A stretch of 64,000 bases of DNA from Tetranychus cinnabarinus (taxonomy: Eukaryota > Arthropoda > Arachnida > Trombidiformes > Tetranychidae). A model generated the notes under the pieces. That model worked only from the letters and a program-made list of their open reading frames with translations. It was not told the origin of the DNA and made no database searches. Where the stretch lies: NCBI GenBank assembly GCA_022266195.1, contig WHVY01000003.1, positions 11,904,001-11,968,000 of the forward strand. Reading direction: 5' to 3'. Shown here in pieces: positions 48,530-61,300 of the stretch. The translations under genes were made by a program, and so were the position numbers. Numbering within the stretch: position 1 is the stretch's first letter; the number at the start of each line of letters is the position of its first letter.

Positions 48530-51277
48530 ATGGCCAAACCGGGTGATACTGGACACTATAAATACTACTCAAATGGTGATAGTAATAAAACGTTCATACT
48601 TGTCAAACTAACTGATTCAGCACTGAATGCAATCGAAAACCACCTTTCCTCTAATTCTACAGCTTTGCCAAGTATTTCATTCAAATCAGACTCCAGCAGT
48701 GGTGTTCTTAGTTTTCCTGTCTCAAAATCAAATTCACATTCTGAAGGAAATGAAAATTCTGCAGAATCTGGTGAGCGTCGTTTTAGTTTCAACTTATCAA
48801 ATGTTGAGGCTGGTGGTCCTCAAGGTAGCTTTGAATGTTTAAGGCAACCAGACTCACGGACGCTCGAAAGCCTTGGAAGTATACAATACAAGATGCAGAT
48901 TCATGCCAGTGAAGATAGTTACGAAAGAACAAAAGAAAGGATGGCGGAGACTCAGAATGAATCCAAAAAGTACTGTACAAAGGTTATTAAGGGCATCGGC
49001 TCAACTGTTGGTAGACGGAGCAAAGTGAAGAAGATCTCTGGTTTTAGTCAATCTATCGTTAATGGTTCCAGAGATAGTGGTACGAGAGACTCGGGTGGAG
49101 GTGGTGGTAGCCATCTTCATCATTCAAGTGCATTATCCAGCCATACCCATCACAAATCTAGCTCACCTACAGTTAAAGGTAATAGTGGTGTTAGTAAATA
49201 TAATTTATACCATGGATCCACATCTTCCACCACAGTCGCCTCTTCTTCCTCTTCTTCTGGAAATGGTCTTACCTCAATTACCACCTCGACATCTTCCTCC
49301 TTGTCAACAACGTCTTCATCAATGTCCTCAAACAGCATGGCCAACCATTTATCTTCGTCCTCAGCTAATAGTGTAGGAATGCCTACTTCTTCCTCATCAA
49401 CCTCACAGCCATCATCGACAAGTGGATCTAACTCATCGGTGAACCGAGAGGCCATCAAAGGAACTAATTCAAGCCTACCTAACAATTGTATAAACGCCAA
49501 TAATAGTCGGAATGCCAATGGTGGTTCAAAGGTTACATTAGCCAGCAATCCAGAGCTTATGAAAAGATCCCTTCGGGAAAGGGTTATACATTTACTCGCA
49601 TTAAGGCCTTATAAAAAACCGGAGCTACTTGCAAGACTAAACAAGGAAGGCATAAAGGAGAAAGATAAGAAGAATTTAAGTCAAGTTTTCAATACAATTT
49701 CTAAGTTAAAAGAGAATGCATACAATTTGGCAGCTCATGCTTGGCATGAGGTTCAGGTTGACGATTGGCCTTTTTACACCCCTGAACAGAGAGAGATAGT
49801 TCGTAAACGGAATCCTTTAACTGTACAACAGAGATCATCAACGGGTAAATATGGATTATCGCCATTAACCTGTTTGCAGGATTCTTCACCACCAACAAGT
49901 TCCGTCTCAACGTCATCTTCATCAAATAACAACAACAGTAACAATAACAACATCAACAACTCATCTTTAACAATGACAACTAAAAGGTCTGCTGATACTG
50001 GTTCGAGTAATAAAAGGCAACGTCTTAATGCCAATAATCAATCTTCTTCCAAAAGAGGACTTTCGCCAAATGTCGCCTTGAATCACAAAGATAATAGCAC
50101 GATGAACAACTCTAACACCAACAGCTACAACAACAAAACGGACCTACCAGATATAATGAGTGAGTGGTCTATGAAACCAAGAAGTCCTGAACCAAATTAT
50201 TATAGTAATAGTGCCTCTAATGTTGATGATTCAATCAACAATAATGAAAATAGTATTGTTCCAATGTCCAAAAGTTGGAATAATGAGAACGGTGGTAGTG
50301 ATGAAAATCGTTCAAGCCATAACAATAGTGATTATTATGTAAATGGTCGATCAACAGTCAATAATCTCTCCGAATACGACCAATATGATAATAGTCTCGG
50401 AAATGGCCATTCCTCTCATGATGCTCATCGCTTAACCAATGGTTACTCCAACGCACACTCAAGTGAAGGTAATCACACAAGCAATGGTCATCATTATAGT
50501 AATCGTTATTCTAATAACCATCATCATGGTAATTCCAATGGTGCTTCAAAAAATGACTACAATGGTGATCTGAATTCTGGCAGTGGCAATCAAAATCCCG
50601 GTAACGGTGTCAATAGAAAAAGACTAAAAAATGGCTTTATCAATAACAATAATAATAATGTTAATAACAATCATAATAATAATAATCATAATAGCAGCAG
50701 TAACAACAACAACAATCATCATTCTCATAACGGAGTGGCCAATTTATTGAATAGCGGTTCCATGGTAAACGGTTCTACCTGTTCGACACCTAACTCAAGT
50801 CCTGATAGTGGAACTGGTAGTAACGACGGTAACCTATCCACTATTTCCTCAAAGTCTTTGTCTTCCATCAACGGTGAATTACCTGACTATGCCATAAAGT
50901 ATGTTGAGATCATCAATGATGATCAACACAAGAGATATAAGGAAGATTTTAATCGTGAATACAAAGAGTATCGCCGACTTCACCAAACAATTGATGTGGT
51001 CGCTCAAAAATTTTCTGCTTATGAAGTTAAATTAAAAAGTTTACCCGAAGGATCTGAGGAGTGGAATAGGACATTGGAAGAAGTTTTCAGAGAATACGAT
51101 ACCATAAAGAAAGACTATAAATTCATGGAATCCAAACGACGGGCTGCCTATTTACATGAGAAACTTACACACATAAAGAAATTAATTCAAGAGTACAAGT
51201 CTTCGAAAGGACACCGTTCTACTCATTATTCTACTATTTCTCATCACCACCATAATCAACAATCCAATCATCACTGA
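48530..51277 (+). CDS. ELL: RNA polymerase II elongation factor ELL
   Basis: Intronless frame of 915 residues from ATG 48530 (MAKPGDTGHYKYY). The frame is open 29 codons further upstream but without an ATG, so this first methionine is chosen. The N-terminal ELL domain shows KTFILVKLTDSALNAIE, FSFNLSNVEAGGPQGSFECL, LGSIQYKMQIHASEDSYERT and TKVIKGIGSTVG. A winged-helix block follows the Ser-rich linker (SLRERVIHLLALRPYKKPEL, LSQVFNTISKL, WPFYTPEQREIV). The C-terminal occludin-homology domain is canonical (ELPDYAIKYVEIINDDQHKR to HEKLTHIKKLIQEYKS). ELL suppresses transient Pol II pausing and works in the super elongation and little elongation complexes in the nucleus. It is longer than most ELL proteins because of large Ser-, Asn- and His-rich low-complexity linkers (about 190-350, 480-780). 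The intronless state in a genome with introns is notable but not proof of retroposition. Confidence 0.96.
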   Translation: MAKPGDTGHYKYYSNGDSNKTFILVKLTDSALNAIENHLSSNSTALPSISFKSDSSSGVLSFPVSKSNSHSEGNENSAESGERRFSFNLSNVEAGGPQGSFECLRQPDSRTLESLGSIQYKMQIHASEDSYERTKERMAETQNESKKYCTKVIKGIGSTVGRRSKVKKISGFSQSIVNGSRDSGTRDSGGGGGSHLHHSSALSSHTHHKSSSPTVKGNSGVSKYNLYHGSTSSTTVASSSSSSGNGLTSITTSTSSSLSTTSSSMSSNSMANHLSSSSANSVGMPTSSSSTSQPSSTSGSNSSVNREAIKGTNSSLPNNCINANNSRNANGGSKVTLASNPELMKRSLRERVIHLLALRPYKKPELLARLNKEGIKEKDKKNLSQVFNTISKLKENAYNLAAHAWHEVQVDDWPFYTPEQREIVRKRNPLTVQQRSSTGKYGLSPLTCLQDSSPPTSSVSTSSSSNNNNSNNNNINNSSLTMTTKRSADTGSSNKRQRLNANNQSSSKRGLSPNVALNHKDNSTMNNSNTNSYNNKTDLPDIMSEWSMKPRSPEPNYYSNSASNVDDSINNNENSIVPMSKSWNNENGGSDENRSSHNNSDYYVNGRSTVNNLSEYDQYDNSLGNGHSSHDAHRLTNGYSNAHSSEGNHTSNGHHYSNRYSNNHHHGNSNGASKNDYNGDLNSGSGNQNPGNGVNRKRLKNGFINNNNNNVNNNHNNNNHNSSSNNNNNHHSHNGVANLLNSGSMVNGSTCSTPNSSPDSGTGSNDGNLSTISSKSLSSINGELPDYAIKYVEIINDDQHKRYKEDFNREYKEYRRLHQTIDVVAQKFSAYEVKLKSLPEGSEEWNRTLEEVFREYDTIKKDYKFMESKRRAAYLHEKLTHIKKLIQEYKSSKGHRSTHYSTISHHHHNQQSNHH

Positions 51278-51622
51278 ATGGTAATGCCATTGCCTGATTA
51301 CTTCTATGTTTAAGAGATCTTCCCCTTTACTTTTTTTTCTTTCTTCAAATTCTGTCTGCGATGAAAATACAAAAAAAACTGGATAAATACTATCTCTCTC
51401 TTTCTCTTCCTGCTCTCTTTCTCTCTCCATTGTGTGTCTCCACAATGACCTATGTATTTATTAGAGTTATTACCTTTCTCTTTCTGAAACATAAAATAAT
51501 ATACAATGCATATACATTCGACCAGTTTAGTCTTAATGTCATTTCTTTTTCGTTGATTATCATAAATCGCGTTGTGATTAAAAGAAACAATCGTGCTTTC
51601 TCATCAATAATCAATCTCAAGA

Positions 51623-51628
51623 AATAAA
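51623..51628 (+). terminator. Candidate poly(A) signal of ELL
   Basis: AATAAA about 350 bases after the ELL stop codon on the plus strand. Confidence 0.5.
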
Positions 51629-54600
51629 GGAAACTTCTACCTCCACTTGAAATAAGATAGTCATTTTTATAAAATACAATCAATCAATAAGCATGATCAA
51701 TGCATGATGCAAAACGAAGGAAAAAAGTGAAATAAAAGGGAAAACTTATCTTCCAATTAAAACACTATTCTCATTATGTTTAAGTTGATCATTATTATTG
51801 TTTACTTGACATTTTGACTTTTGTCAATTCTCCATTTAAACATTAATAATTGTAAATGTTGATTTGATTTAGATAACCAACAACAGACACAAAACTTTAT
51901 TTGCTCAAATTTTCACTATTTACTGACAAAAATACAGAAAATGGTTTTCCAAAAGCTAGAAATTCCTCAAATTTAAACCCAACAGCTGATTATAAATATC
52001 GCAAGCAAATATCTAACAAGCAGTAATCAATCATTGCCATTACAATCACATTTAAATCAGTCAAACATACAGGGCGTTCATATCAATTATAATGCATTTC
52101 AATTATTTCAATTCCAGATGATAAAAGCATTTTATATTTAAGAAACAATCAACTTTCAATAAATCCATTTCACAAAGTGAACAATGTGTCTAAACAAGAA
52201 ACTATCACAATTGTAAGTCAACAATTTAACCCAAAAATGTTTACATAGCAAACCAAGTTTCACGTCTAGAATCAATAAAATTTAAATAACAAACATGCAT
52301 GTGTTTTGAGAGATTATTTTCATGAATATTTAGATTGAAACTGCAAGATTGGAATCATGATAGCTGGACACTCTGTACAGCTTGAACAAGACAAACATTA
52401 TAAATACAATTATAACTTGTGACAATCCAGTGACAATGACAAAAAGATGCAAACATTTTCCATCTTTTTTTTCACAATCTCACTCCAAATATAATCAACA
52501 ACAATCTTTAGAAATGTTAACCCAAAATACTCAGGCTCATGATTCACAGTAAAATAATTCAGTTCACCAGAAAAAAAGCAAGATAAGAGCATGATGAGAG
52601 TTGAACATTTTACAGACAATCTCAATGAAATATTTCACTTTAAAGTTAACCCCATTTTAACAGTGTTTACATGTGAAACCTCAAATAATAACTACCTGTG
52701 TACATATTAAAAGGTTGTCAAGGTTAGATTAACAGAATCGGTTGAAACACGCGATTAAATTTTCAATCTCAATATCATTCAGTAAACTCTTTTACTATCC
52801 AAGTAAATTGTTCATCTTGGTAACATAAATCTAGAAAGTTAGATAATCTAATCAACCTCAGCTATTATTATTTGTATCACTTACGTTATTCCTAACCTTA
52901 CAAAAACAATCAATTTTTATCAACCTTTTTCCATGTTTTTTTCCCATTGCTGTTTCTCAGGTTTTTGCTGCCATATTGAAACTTGTTCATCATGCTCATG
53001 TATACTTGAACCTATTGGGTTATCCAATTTAATTTGACAAACAAATATCACGTGATATGAAAACATGAAAATCTCAGGAGTTTTGTGATAATTCATCAGA
53101 TTTCAAGGTTATTTGGGAAACCATTAATATCTGTTTTTTATTTTACTGAATCACTAAATTAATTAGCAGCTCTTTAACATCATGTGATGTTTGTCAAATT
53201 CAATTGAATGGTATTTTTCAGTTTTTCATATTATTCATTATATTGAACCATTGAAAAGATGTAAACATTGATATTCTCAATCATTTTACTTCCATTGCTT
53301 CAACAGCTAATTTTTTTTCCTTGCTGTTGTTGACCTTTCATTGAATTGCTCTGCTTTCATATTATTTCAATTTCAATCACTAGCAATATTTAATCAGATA
53401 ATTATCATTATCATTTTTTTACAGTTTTATCTTTTAACCATCAGTAAAGACAATATCAGTGTCAACAGTATTTAAAGCTCAGTTTTGTTCATTGATGAAT
53501 AAATCTTTGCGCATTCAATCGATTCACTGATTATTTATTATCTTTTATCATTTATCATTATTGTTATAAAAAAGGGTAACATTCAATGGTGCTGTTTAAT
53601 TCACTCATCAAGCCATAATATGAATTACTTGATGTTGATTAGATTAACAGTGATTCCCAGCAAAACAGATTAAAATTGGGTTTACATTGTAAACTTGTTT
53701 TAAGTCTTGCTTTTTTGTTTCTATTGCTAGTCAATATTGTCTAGATTTGTTCACCTCATTGACAATTATTTTAAATTATGAAACAAATCGATTTGTGATT
53801 GACCCATTTGTTTAAAATCAATGAGGAAACAGTAAATTGTAATACACTTGCTCTTGGCTTGTGTATGAACGAGCAAAAAGCAAAACAACTTGTTGTTTCA
53901 AATCACCATTTTCATTAACTTTTTCATCTTCTTTTTCCTCTTCTTCTTGTCTTATCTTCTCTCTTTTTTTCCTTCTCTCTTCTCTATTGCATTTATCATC
54001 TTGAAGAAGGCAAAATTATTGATAACAAGAAAGACATTCAAAAATATCGCTTCTCTTTCAATTTAACTATTGGTTAGATATACTGATTGTATCAATTGCT
54101 TGTTGTTTTCACCCGCAAGCATATTTTATCACTCCATTTTATTAACATTGTTCAACCTCATCATCATCTTCATTTCAATCTTGACTGGAAAATGCCCTGA
54201 AAGAGTTAACTTGAAATTTAAAATTTTAACAGTACAAAAATGATTTATCAACCTTTTCACATTTTCATTTCATTTAATCGCATACGAGTTTTCATATTGT
54301 TTTTTCTGGTCAACAAATCTTAAAAACTGTCGAAGATGATGACGATGATGACGCTTTTTTTGCCAATTGTTTGTGTTAATCGAAGCAGCAATCGAGAAAA
54401 AGATAATCAATTGATGAGTGAAGATCCTTTTTTGTGTTCAAGTAAAAAAGCTTTTGTTTATATATATAAATATATTTTTATACACATTTGTATGCGTAAA
54501 GTGATTGAGAAGGAAGCAAATTCAACAAAAATCAACAGCAACAAACATCATTATCATCATCATCATTATCAAATAACCAAGTTGAAAAGAAAGCAAAAAG

Positions 54601-54965
54601 GTATTAGAGAGAGAAAGGAGGTTAAATTAACTGGTGGTGGTGGTGGCGGTGGTAGTGATGATGAGAGGATGAAAAGGAGAAGAAGAAAGATGATAAACTG
54701 GTTTCTCCTTCTTCATCGATAACATTTAAACTATTATCAAGTATAACAAGCTTCGACGATACATTATTATTATTATTACATTTATCCTTAAAGAAATATC
54801 TCTCTTCTCTCTCACTCTCACTCTTTCATCATTTTTTTCTCTCTCACTTAATATTATCATCTTCTCCCTTTCTAACGCTGTCTTTCATCTTAACAATTTG
54901 CTTTCTGTTCAGGTTTGCTTCGTTCGTTTGACCTCGATAACGTTCCATTCTCTTTCTTTTCCTCT

Positions 54966-55030
54966 ATTTGTCTTCTCTTTCGTCCTGATTTGTCTTCTCT
55001 TTCGTCCTGATTTGTCTTCTCTTTCGTCTT
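54966..55030. repeat. 22-bp tandem repeat, about 3 units
   Basis: The unit CTGATTTGTCTTCTCTTTCG plus TC is repeated head to tail; the first copy is truncated and the last grades into unique sequence. Confidence 0.85.
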
Positions 55031-56444
55031 CATTTGATTCCAGGATTTTTCATGACGTATCACTTGAAAAATGGGAAAACCTGAGAGGAGAGAGAGAGAG
55101 AAAAGAGAAAAATTGAGATATAAAAATTAAGATAAAAGCAGCTTAATAGTGATGAAATGAGAGACAAAATCAAATTAATATGATTGATAAAATAATGAAG
55201 TGATAGACAAATAATGTTACAGTAGTGTTCACACTTGCATCAATTTTACCCTCCATTTTAACCTCCTCTTCTGGTAGCCTTTTACACATAAACTTTAAAC
55301 TCTTTCAACCCTTAACTTACCTCAACAATAAGTGTAGCCATTCATGATGGTAATTAATTGATAATAACATGTAATTTTATACACTAAATTAGAGTAAAAA
55401 GTGAAAAGTTGAACTCACAGATCAAAGTCATTGGTTTTTGCCAATTGTCACATCAAAAAACGTGAAAATAATAGATTGGCTAATCTCACGAAATTATTTT
55501 AGTTGAAACAATAGATGGCGACTTTGAAAATTAAAGATGAATAAATCTTCAAGTCATGAAAATTGGTGACTTATATTTTTGTTAATTAGTATTACTAAAA
55601 TTATTGATTATTACTTTTGATTATCATCATGACAGTTACTGTCTCTCTTTCTCTCTCTCTCTTTCAGCCACACACCACCATCACTCTATCAAATATTTCA
55701 ATTATTATCAGCAATATTTTTTATTTTTAAACTCTTCATTATCTATTTTTAATTGAATCTTATACCTGTTGTATCTTCCTGCTATTGAACCTTCACTCTA
55801 CTGTATTTATTGTTGCAGATTGATATTAATTATTCACCGTTTCCTGATAATTGATACATCTAGTCTTTTTTTGTGCAATTTTAATCAACCTAAACTTATC
55901 CCAATATTAAGGATTTTTGAAAGCTAATGCTATTAAAACCGTCCACATCACTAGTAATAAAATTTTGCTGCTTACCTCTTTAAACTCATAAGCAAAGTGT
56001 TTAAGTCTATTAATGATTTGATTGGTTTTGTTAAGAAGCTCAAGACTTGCAGGTATTATACTTCATCCTAATGTACATACAAAATATGTTTTAATCAATA
56101 AGGAATGTGATTAATGAACAGTGATCAAGGTTCATTAGCAGTAATAAGCATTAAAGTGATCATCTTGTTTTCATTTAACCAAAGTATAAAAACAGTTTTA
56201 AGTTTGAAGGTTAATTTTGTCTTCAATCATCATTTCAATAAAACATTGTTTCTTATTCAATCATTAATAAGGTTACCTTACAATTGTACATTTAAAACAT
56301 AACCAAATGAAACATTTTTATAAACTGTATATTGTAAGATTTGGTGTTTTTTGTAAGCAAAAAATATAAAGTAAGGCTTGGTTTTAATAGTAAATTGGCT
56401 GAGTAAACAGTAATAATGATAATAATAATAGTAATACAGATATA

Positions 56445-56706
56445 CCGTGTTTCCGCACATTCTAGCACCGAGCTTGTTAATGAGTGAGTTCACTTTTAAG
56501 CTCTGTTGACACTCATAATTTAACACTGTGGCTTAAAAATGAACTTAAAACTGGTTTTTATTACATTGGATACATATCTTTTTGTTATCGATTCTTGCTT
56601 ATTTTAATCATTTTTAAGACACAGAGCTAAATTATGAGTGTCAACATGACTTAAGAAGTGAAAATTTTCATTATTAAGCCCGGTGCTAGAATGTGCGGAA
56701 ACACGG
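56445..56706. mobile_element. Foldback MITE with perfect 26-bp terminal repeats (TA target duplication)
   Basis: 262 bp starting CCGTGTTTCCGCACATTC and ending with the exact reverse complement (26/26). TA flanks both ends (56443-56444, 56707-56708). The inverted similarity continues inward for about 88 bases on each side (for example GTTGACACTCATAATTTA at about 56505-56525 pairs with TAAATTATGAGTGTCAAC near 56627-56646), leaving a loop of about 90 bases. No coding capacity. TA duplication points to a Tc1/mariner-type transposase supplied in trans. The perfect ends suggest fairly recent activity. Confidence 0.9.
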
Positions 56707-56708
56707 TA

Positions 56709-58285
56709 AGTGCAATCAAAATCTGTTAACAATTGCATTAAATCTTTTGTCAGAGTAAGGTGTTTCTAGCCTTTTCATTATTATCATGGCCATCACCATT
56801 ACAATCAAAGTGGTAAACAGCAAGAAAAAAAAGTGAAACCATAATAAACATTAACTTCACCAGTAAAATGCAAGTGAAAGATTACAAATGTTGTTAACCA
56901 AAAAATGAAGCAAAAAAATAAGCATTTAATGTTGTGACCTCACTAAACTATCTACAGTTTATTGATTGTCAAGGATAGACTTTTCAAAATTAAGCTAAAC
57001 GGCATTGTATTTAAAAGGTCAAATTTGCTTTTTTTTCTCGCTAATAGCTAATGAAATGATTTGAAACAGTTTCTCTGATTTTTCCCGTTTTCTGATTGTT
57101 GTTGTTGACTCGATTTGTTGTGTACCTTGTATTTAATATTGAACAACAAAAGGGGTTTGTGTGTTGATAAAAAATAACAATTTAACTTTCATTGATTGTA
57201 ATTTGTGTGTCTGATCAAGGTTAACCCATAGAAGGAAACCCAATTAGTTAATTTATTTATGAGAATGTATGTTAAATAAAAACAGTTGACAGTTAAATAC
57301 TGTGATTGAATAAAATTGAAATTTAGGATGAAAAGTTAAATTGACTGATCATTTGGCTTCCTTGTTTTAACAGTCAGTCAATAAAGTGATTGTAATTAAG
57401 TCTCTCAGTCGAGAGTATCAATATAATGTCAGTTAAATTTAATTGTCATCATGTTTGCTGTTGATTAACTTGAGGAAGCAACTGATTAACAGGTAAACAA
57501 AACTGTTAAAAAAATAGTAAAAATCATTTTTTTCTCGTTCAAATAAGCCACACTGTTGATGTTACTGTTATTGGCGTTGTTGTTGTTTTTGGTTGTGTTT
57601 TTGCACTGTTAATGATTAACACTATTAGAATCAAGTTTAATTTGATTTTACAAGACAATCAAAGTTGAATATGTTTGAATGGCGATTTGAGATTTTGATT
57701 TTTCTTGTTCTTCTCAGTTTCTTTTGTTGATGTTTTGCTCTGGTTTTGATTCTCACTTTCTGGTTGCAGAAACAACAACAGGGACAACCCTTAAATTTCA
57801 TGCTCTATTATCCCACCAAACTCTCATTTTTCAGAATTAAAACTGGAACCATCTAAAGAGGATACAATTCATGATTAATGAGTATATTAGCTTCAGCTCT
57901 TCATCGAGAAGTAATGATTTTTTTGCCTTCAACCCTCATCTTGATTTTTTCAACTCAATCTGGGAACCTCATTCTTGATAGGCACAATTTTGTAGCATTA
58001 ATTTTGCTGCATCAATTTTTGTAGGATTGTCACTCTGGTTGATTCAGTATGTATTCAATGCAATGAATCAATTATTATGATGCGTAAGAAACTGTTATCA
58101 TCACTGAGCTTCATTTCAGTGCGGCGTCATAGTCACGTGCAATTATCAGGATCCAGTTACACTTACCATGTTTTTCCCTATTGTTCAAGATTTTACATAA
58201 ATATTTTTTCTTACAATTGAACTAAATCAACATTAAATGTATTAAGAAATGAATGATCGCATGTTTTTAAGGATTTTTAAAGGAA
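56709..58285. other. Non-coding region between MITE and silk-like gene
   Basis: 1.6 kb, AT-rich, no exon supported. Confidence 0.5.
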
Positions 58286-58291
58286 TTTATT
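58286..58291 (-). terminator. Poly(A) signal of the repeat-protein gene
   Basis: AATAAA in minus-strand sense, 49 bases beyond the stop codon. Confidence 0.65.
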
Positions 58292-58339
58292 AATAAATTT
58301 GTATGCACATGAATAGCGGGCTCACTATATTTAAATTAT

Positions 58340-61300
58340 TTAACCGAGGATACCAAGAAGTCCACCGTTAGATGATGATCCTGATCCTCCTCCGAGAAGA
58401 CCAGTAGCAGTACCTAGAACATTACCAACTAATCCTTTTCCTGAGTTAGATGATGAACTGTAAGATGAGGAGGATGCTCCTGATCCTGATCCACCTCCAA
58501 GAAGACCGGTAGCGGTGCCGAGAACATTACCAACTAATCCATTGCCTGAACCAGATGATGAACTGAAGGAAGATGAGCCTGATCCTGATCCACCGAGAAG
58601 ACCACCGAGAACATTACCAACTAAGCCATTGCCTGAGCTAGATGATGAACTGTATGATGAAGATGATGATCTTGATCCTGATCCACCTCCGATGAGACCA
58701 GTGGCAGTACCGAGAACATTGCCGACTAATCCATTGCCTGAACCAGATGATGAACTGTATGATGATGAGCCTGATCCTGATCCACCGAGAAGACCAGTGG
58801 CAGTATTGAGTACATTGCCAACTAGTCCACTGTTACCTGATGAACCAGTGACAGTCTTGATGAGTCCTGAGGCTGAGTCAGTGACTGATGAAGTAAGGTC
58901 ACCTGCAGTACTGGTAAGTGTTGTAGCTAACCCATTAACTTGTTTAAGAGCTGAGTTACTTGACTGGAATGAGTGTGAAGCATCGAAGTTAGATTGTTTG
59001 TTTACTGAATTTTGGTAACTGCTTGCAGCGTGATTGTTTCGGATATCTGAGAATTGATTAAGGCTGTTTGAACTGAATTGATTGTTAACAGCGTTCAAGG
59101 AGTTTCGTACATCACTTGATGAGAAAGCCTTGTTTACTGAGTTGGCGATGTTACTGTTGGCAACTTGACTGACAAATTTGCTTGAGGCTAAGTTGTTAAC
59201 TGAGTTTCGGATGTCAGAGGAATGACTGTTAAGATATGATTCTGAGTTTCTGATGTCACTGAGTGAACGGGCGAATTTGTTTGAGCTAAATTCATTATTT
59301 ACAGAGTTTTGGATATTGCTATTAGATTGGCTAATGCTGTTTGAGTTAACAACATTTTTGTTGAAAGATTGGTTATCTACTGATGAACGGAAGTCTGCAG
59401 ATCTGGCTACTTTGTTAGAAAAGGCTTGGTTATTGATTGAATTTTGGACAAAGTTTGATCGATTAACATTGTCGCTGTTGGCAACATTTGATGATGAAGC
59501 TTGGTTGTTAACTGAGCTTCGAACATCGGAGACCTTTGAAACATTGTTTGAATTAGCAACGTTTGATGAGTAGGCTTGGTTGTTGACTAAATTTCGGACA
59601 TCGGAGATCTTTGAAACATTGTTGGAATAAGCTTGATTATTCACTGAGTTTTGAACATTGCTTGATCGGTTGATATTGCTGGTGTTGGCAACATTTACTG
59701 ATGAAGCTCGATTGTTGACTGAAGATTTTACAACGTTGTTTGAGTTTGCAACGTTTGAGGAGAAAGCTTGATTATCAACTGATGATCGAGCATCTGATAC
59801 CTTTGAAACATTGTTTGAGTAAACTTGGTTATTAACTGATGATTTTACATCAGATTTTACAACCTTGTTTGAATTAGCTGAGTTGTTGACTGAGTTTTGA
59901 ACATTGCTTGATCGGCTAACATTGCTACTGTTGGCAACATTTGATGATGAAGCTTTGTTGTTGACTGAATTTCGGACATCGGAGATCTTTGAAACATTGT
60001 TGGAATAAGCTTGATTATTCACTGAGTTCTGAACATTGCTAGCTCGATTGAAATTGCTGGTGTTGGCAACATTTGATGATGAAGCTTGGTTATTGACTGA
60101 GCTTCGGGCATCTGAGACCTTTGAAACATTGTTGGAATATGCTTGGTTGTTAACTGATGATTTAACGTCAGAAGATTTTACAACCTTGTTTGAATAAGCT
60201 GAGTTTTGGACATTGTTTGATCGGTTAATATTGCTACTGTTGGCAACATTTGATGATGAAGCTTGGTTGTTGACAGAGCTTCGGACATCGGAGACCTTTG
60301 AAACATTGTTGGAGTAGCCTTGATTATTGATGGAGGCTTTGTTGTTTACCGAGCTTGATCGGGTGTTACTGTTAGCAACATTCACTGAAGAAGCTTGGTT
60401 GTTGACTGAGTTCAAGACATTGCTCGATCGGATGGCTTTGAGAGTGTTAGCTACATTTGATAACAAGGCTTGGTTGTCAACAGATGATCGGACATTTGAT
60501 AAGCTGGCTACGTTGTTAGAATAGGCTTGGTTATTGACTGAGTTTTGAACATTGCTAGCTCGGTTGATATTGCTGGTGTTGGCAACATTGACTGATGAAG
60601 CTCGATTGTTAACTGATGATCGAGTATCTGATACCTTTGAAACATTGTTGGAGTAAGCTTGATTGTTAACTGATGATTTTACATCAGAAGATTTCTCAAC
60701 CTTGTTTGAATTAACTGAGTTGTTGACTGAGCTTTGGACATTACTTGATCGGCTAACATTGTTACTGTTGGCAACATTTGATGATGAAGCTTGGTTGTTA
60801 ACTGAGCTTCGGACATCGGAGACCTTTGAAACATTGTTTGAATTAGCAACGTTTGATGAGTAGGCTTCGTTGTTGACTGAATTTCGGACATCGGAGATCT
60901 TTGAAACATTGTTGGAGTAAGCTTGATTATTGGTTGAGGTGGCTTTGTTGTTTACAGAGCTTGATCGGGTGTTGCTGTTGGCAACATTCACTGAAGAAGC
61001 TTGGTTGTTGACTGAGTTCAAGACATTGCTTGATCGGATGGCTTTGAGAGTGTTAGCAACATTTGATAATAATGCTTGGTTGTCAACAGATGATCGGACA
61101 TTTGATGCGCTGGCTACGTTGTTAGAATAGGCTTGGTTATTGACTGAGTTTTGAACATTGCTAGCTCGGTTAACGTTGTTTGAGTTTGCAACGTTTGATG
61201 AACTGGCCTTGTTATTAACTGAGCTTCGGACATCTGAAACCTTCGAAACATTGTTGGAGTAGGATTGGTTGTTGGTTGATGCTTTGTTATTTACTGAGTT

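Larger units (their letters stand above)
51278..56442. other. Non-coding region downstream of ELL
   Basis: About 5 kb, AT-rich, no supported gene. It contains the ELL 3' UTR, a pyrimidine-rich tandem repeat at 54966-55030 and several Ser/Phe/Leu- or Lys/Arg-rich spurious frames (for example 54336-54722 and 54898-55116, plus). Confidence 0.5.

Noticed and set aside
54336..54722. 128-codon Lys/Arg/His-rich ORF with a Gly run
   Set aside because: Composed of GAT, CAT, GGT and AGA simple repeats; no recognisable domain.
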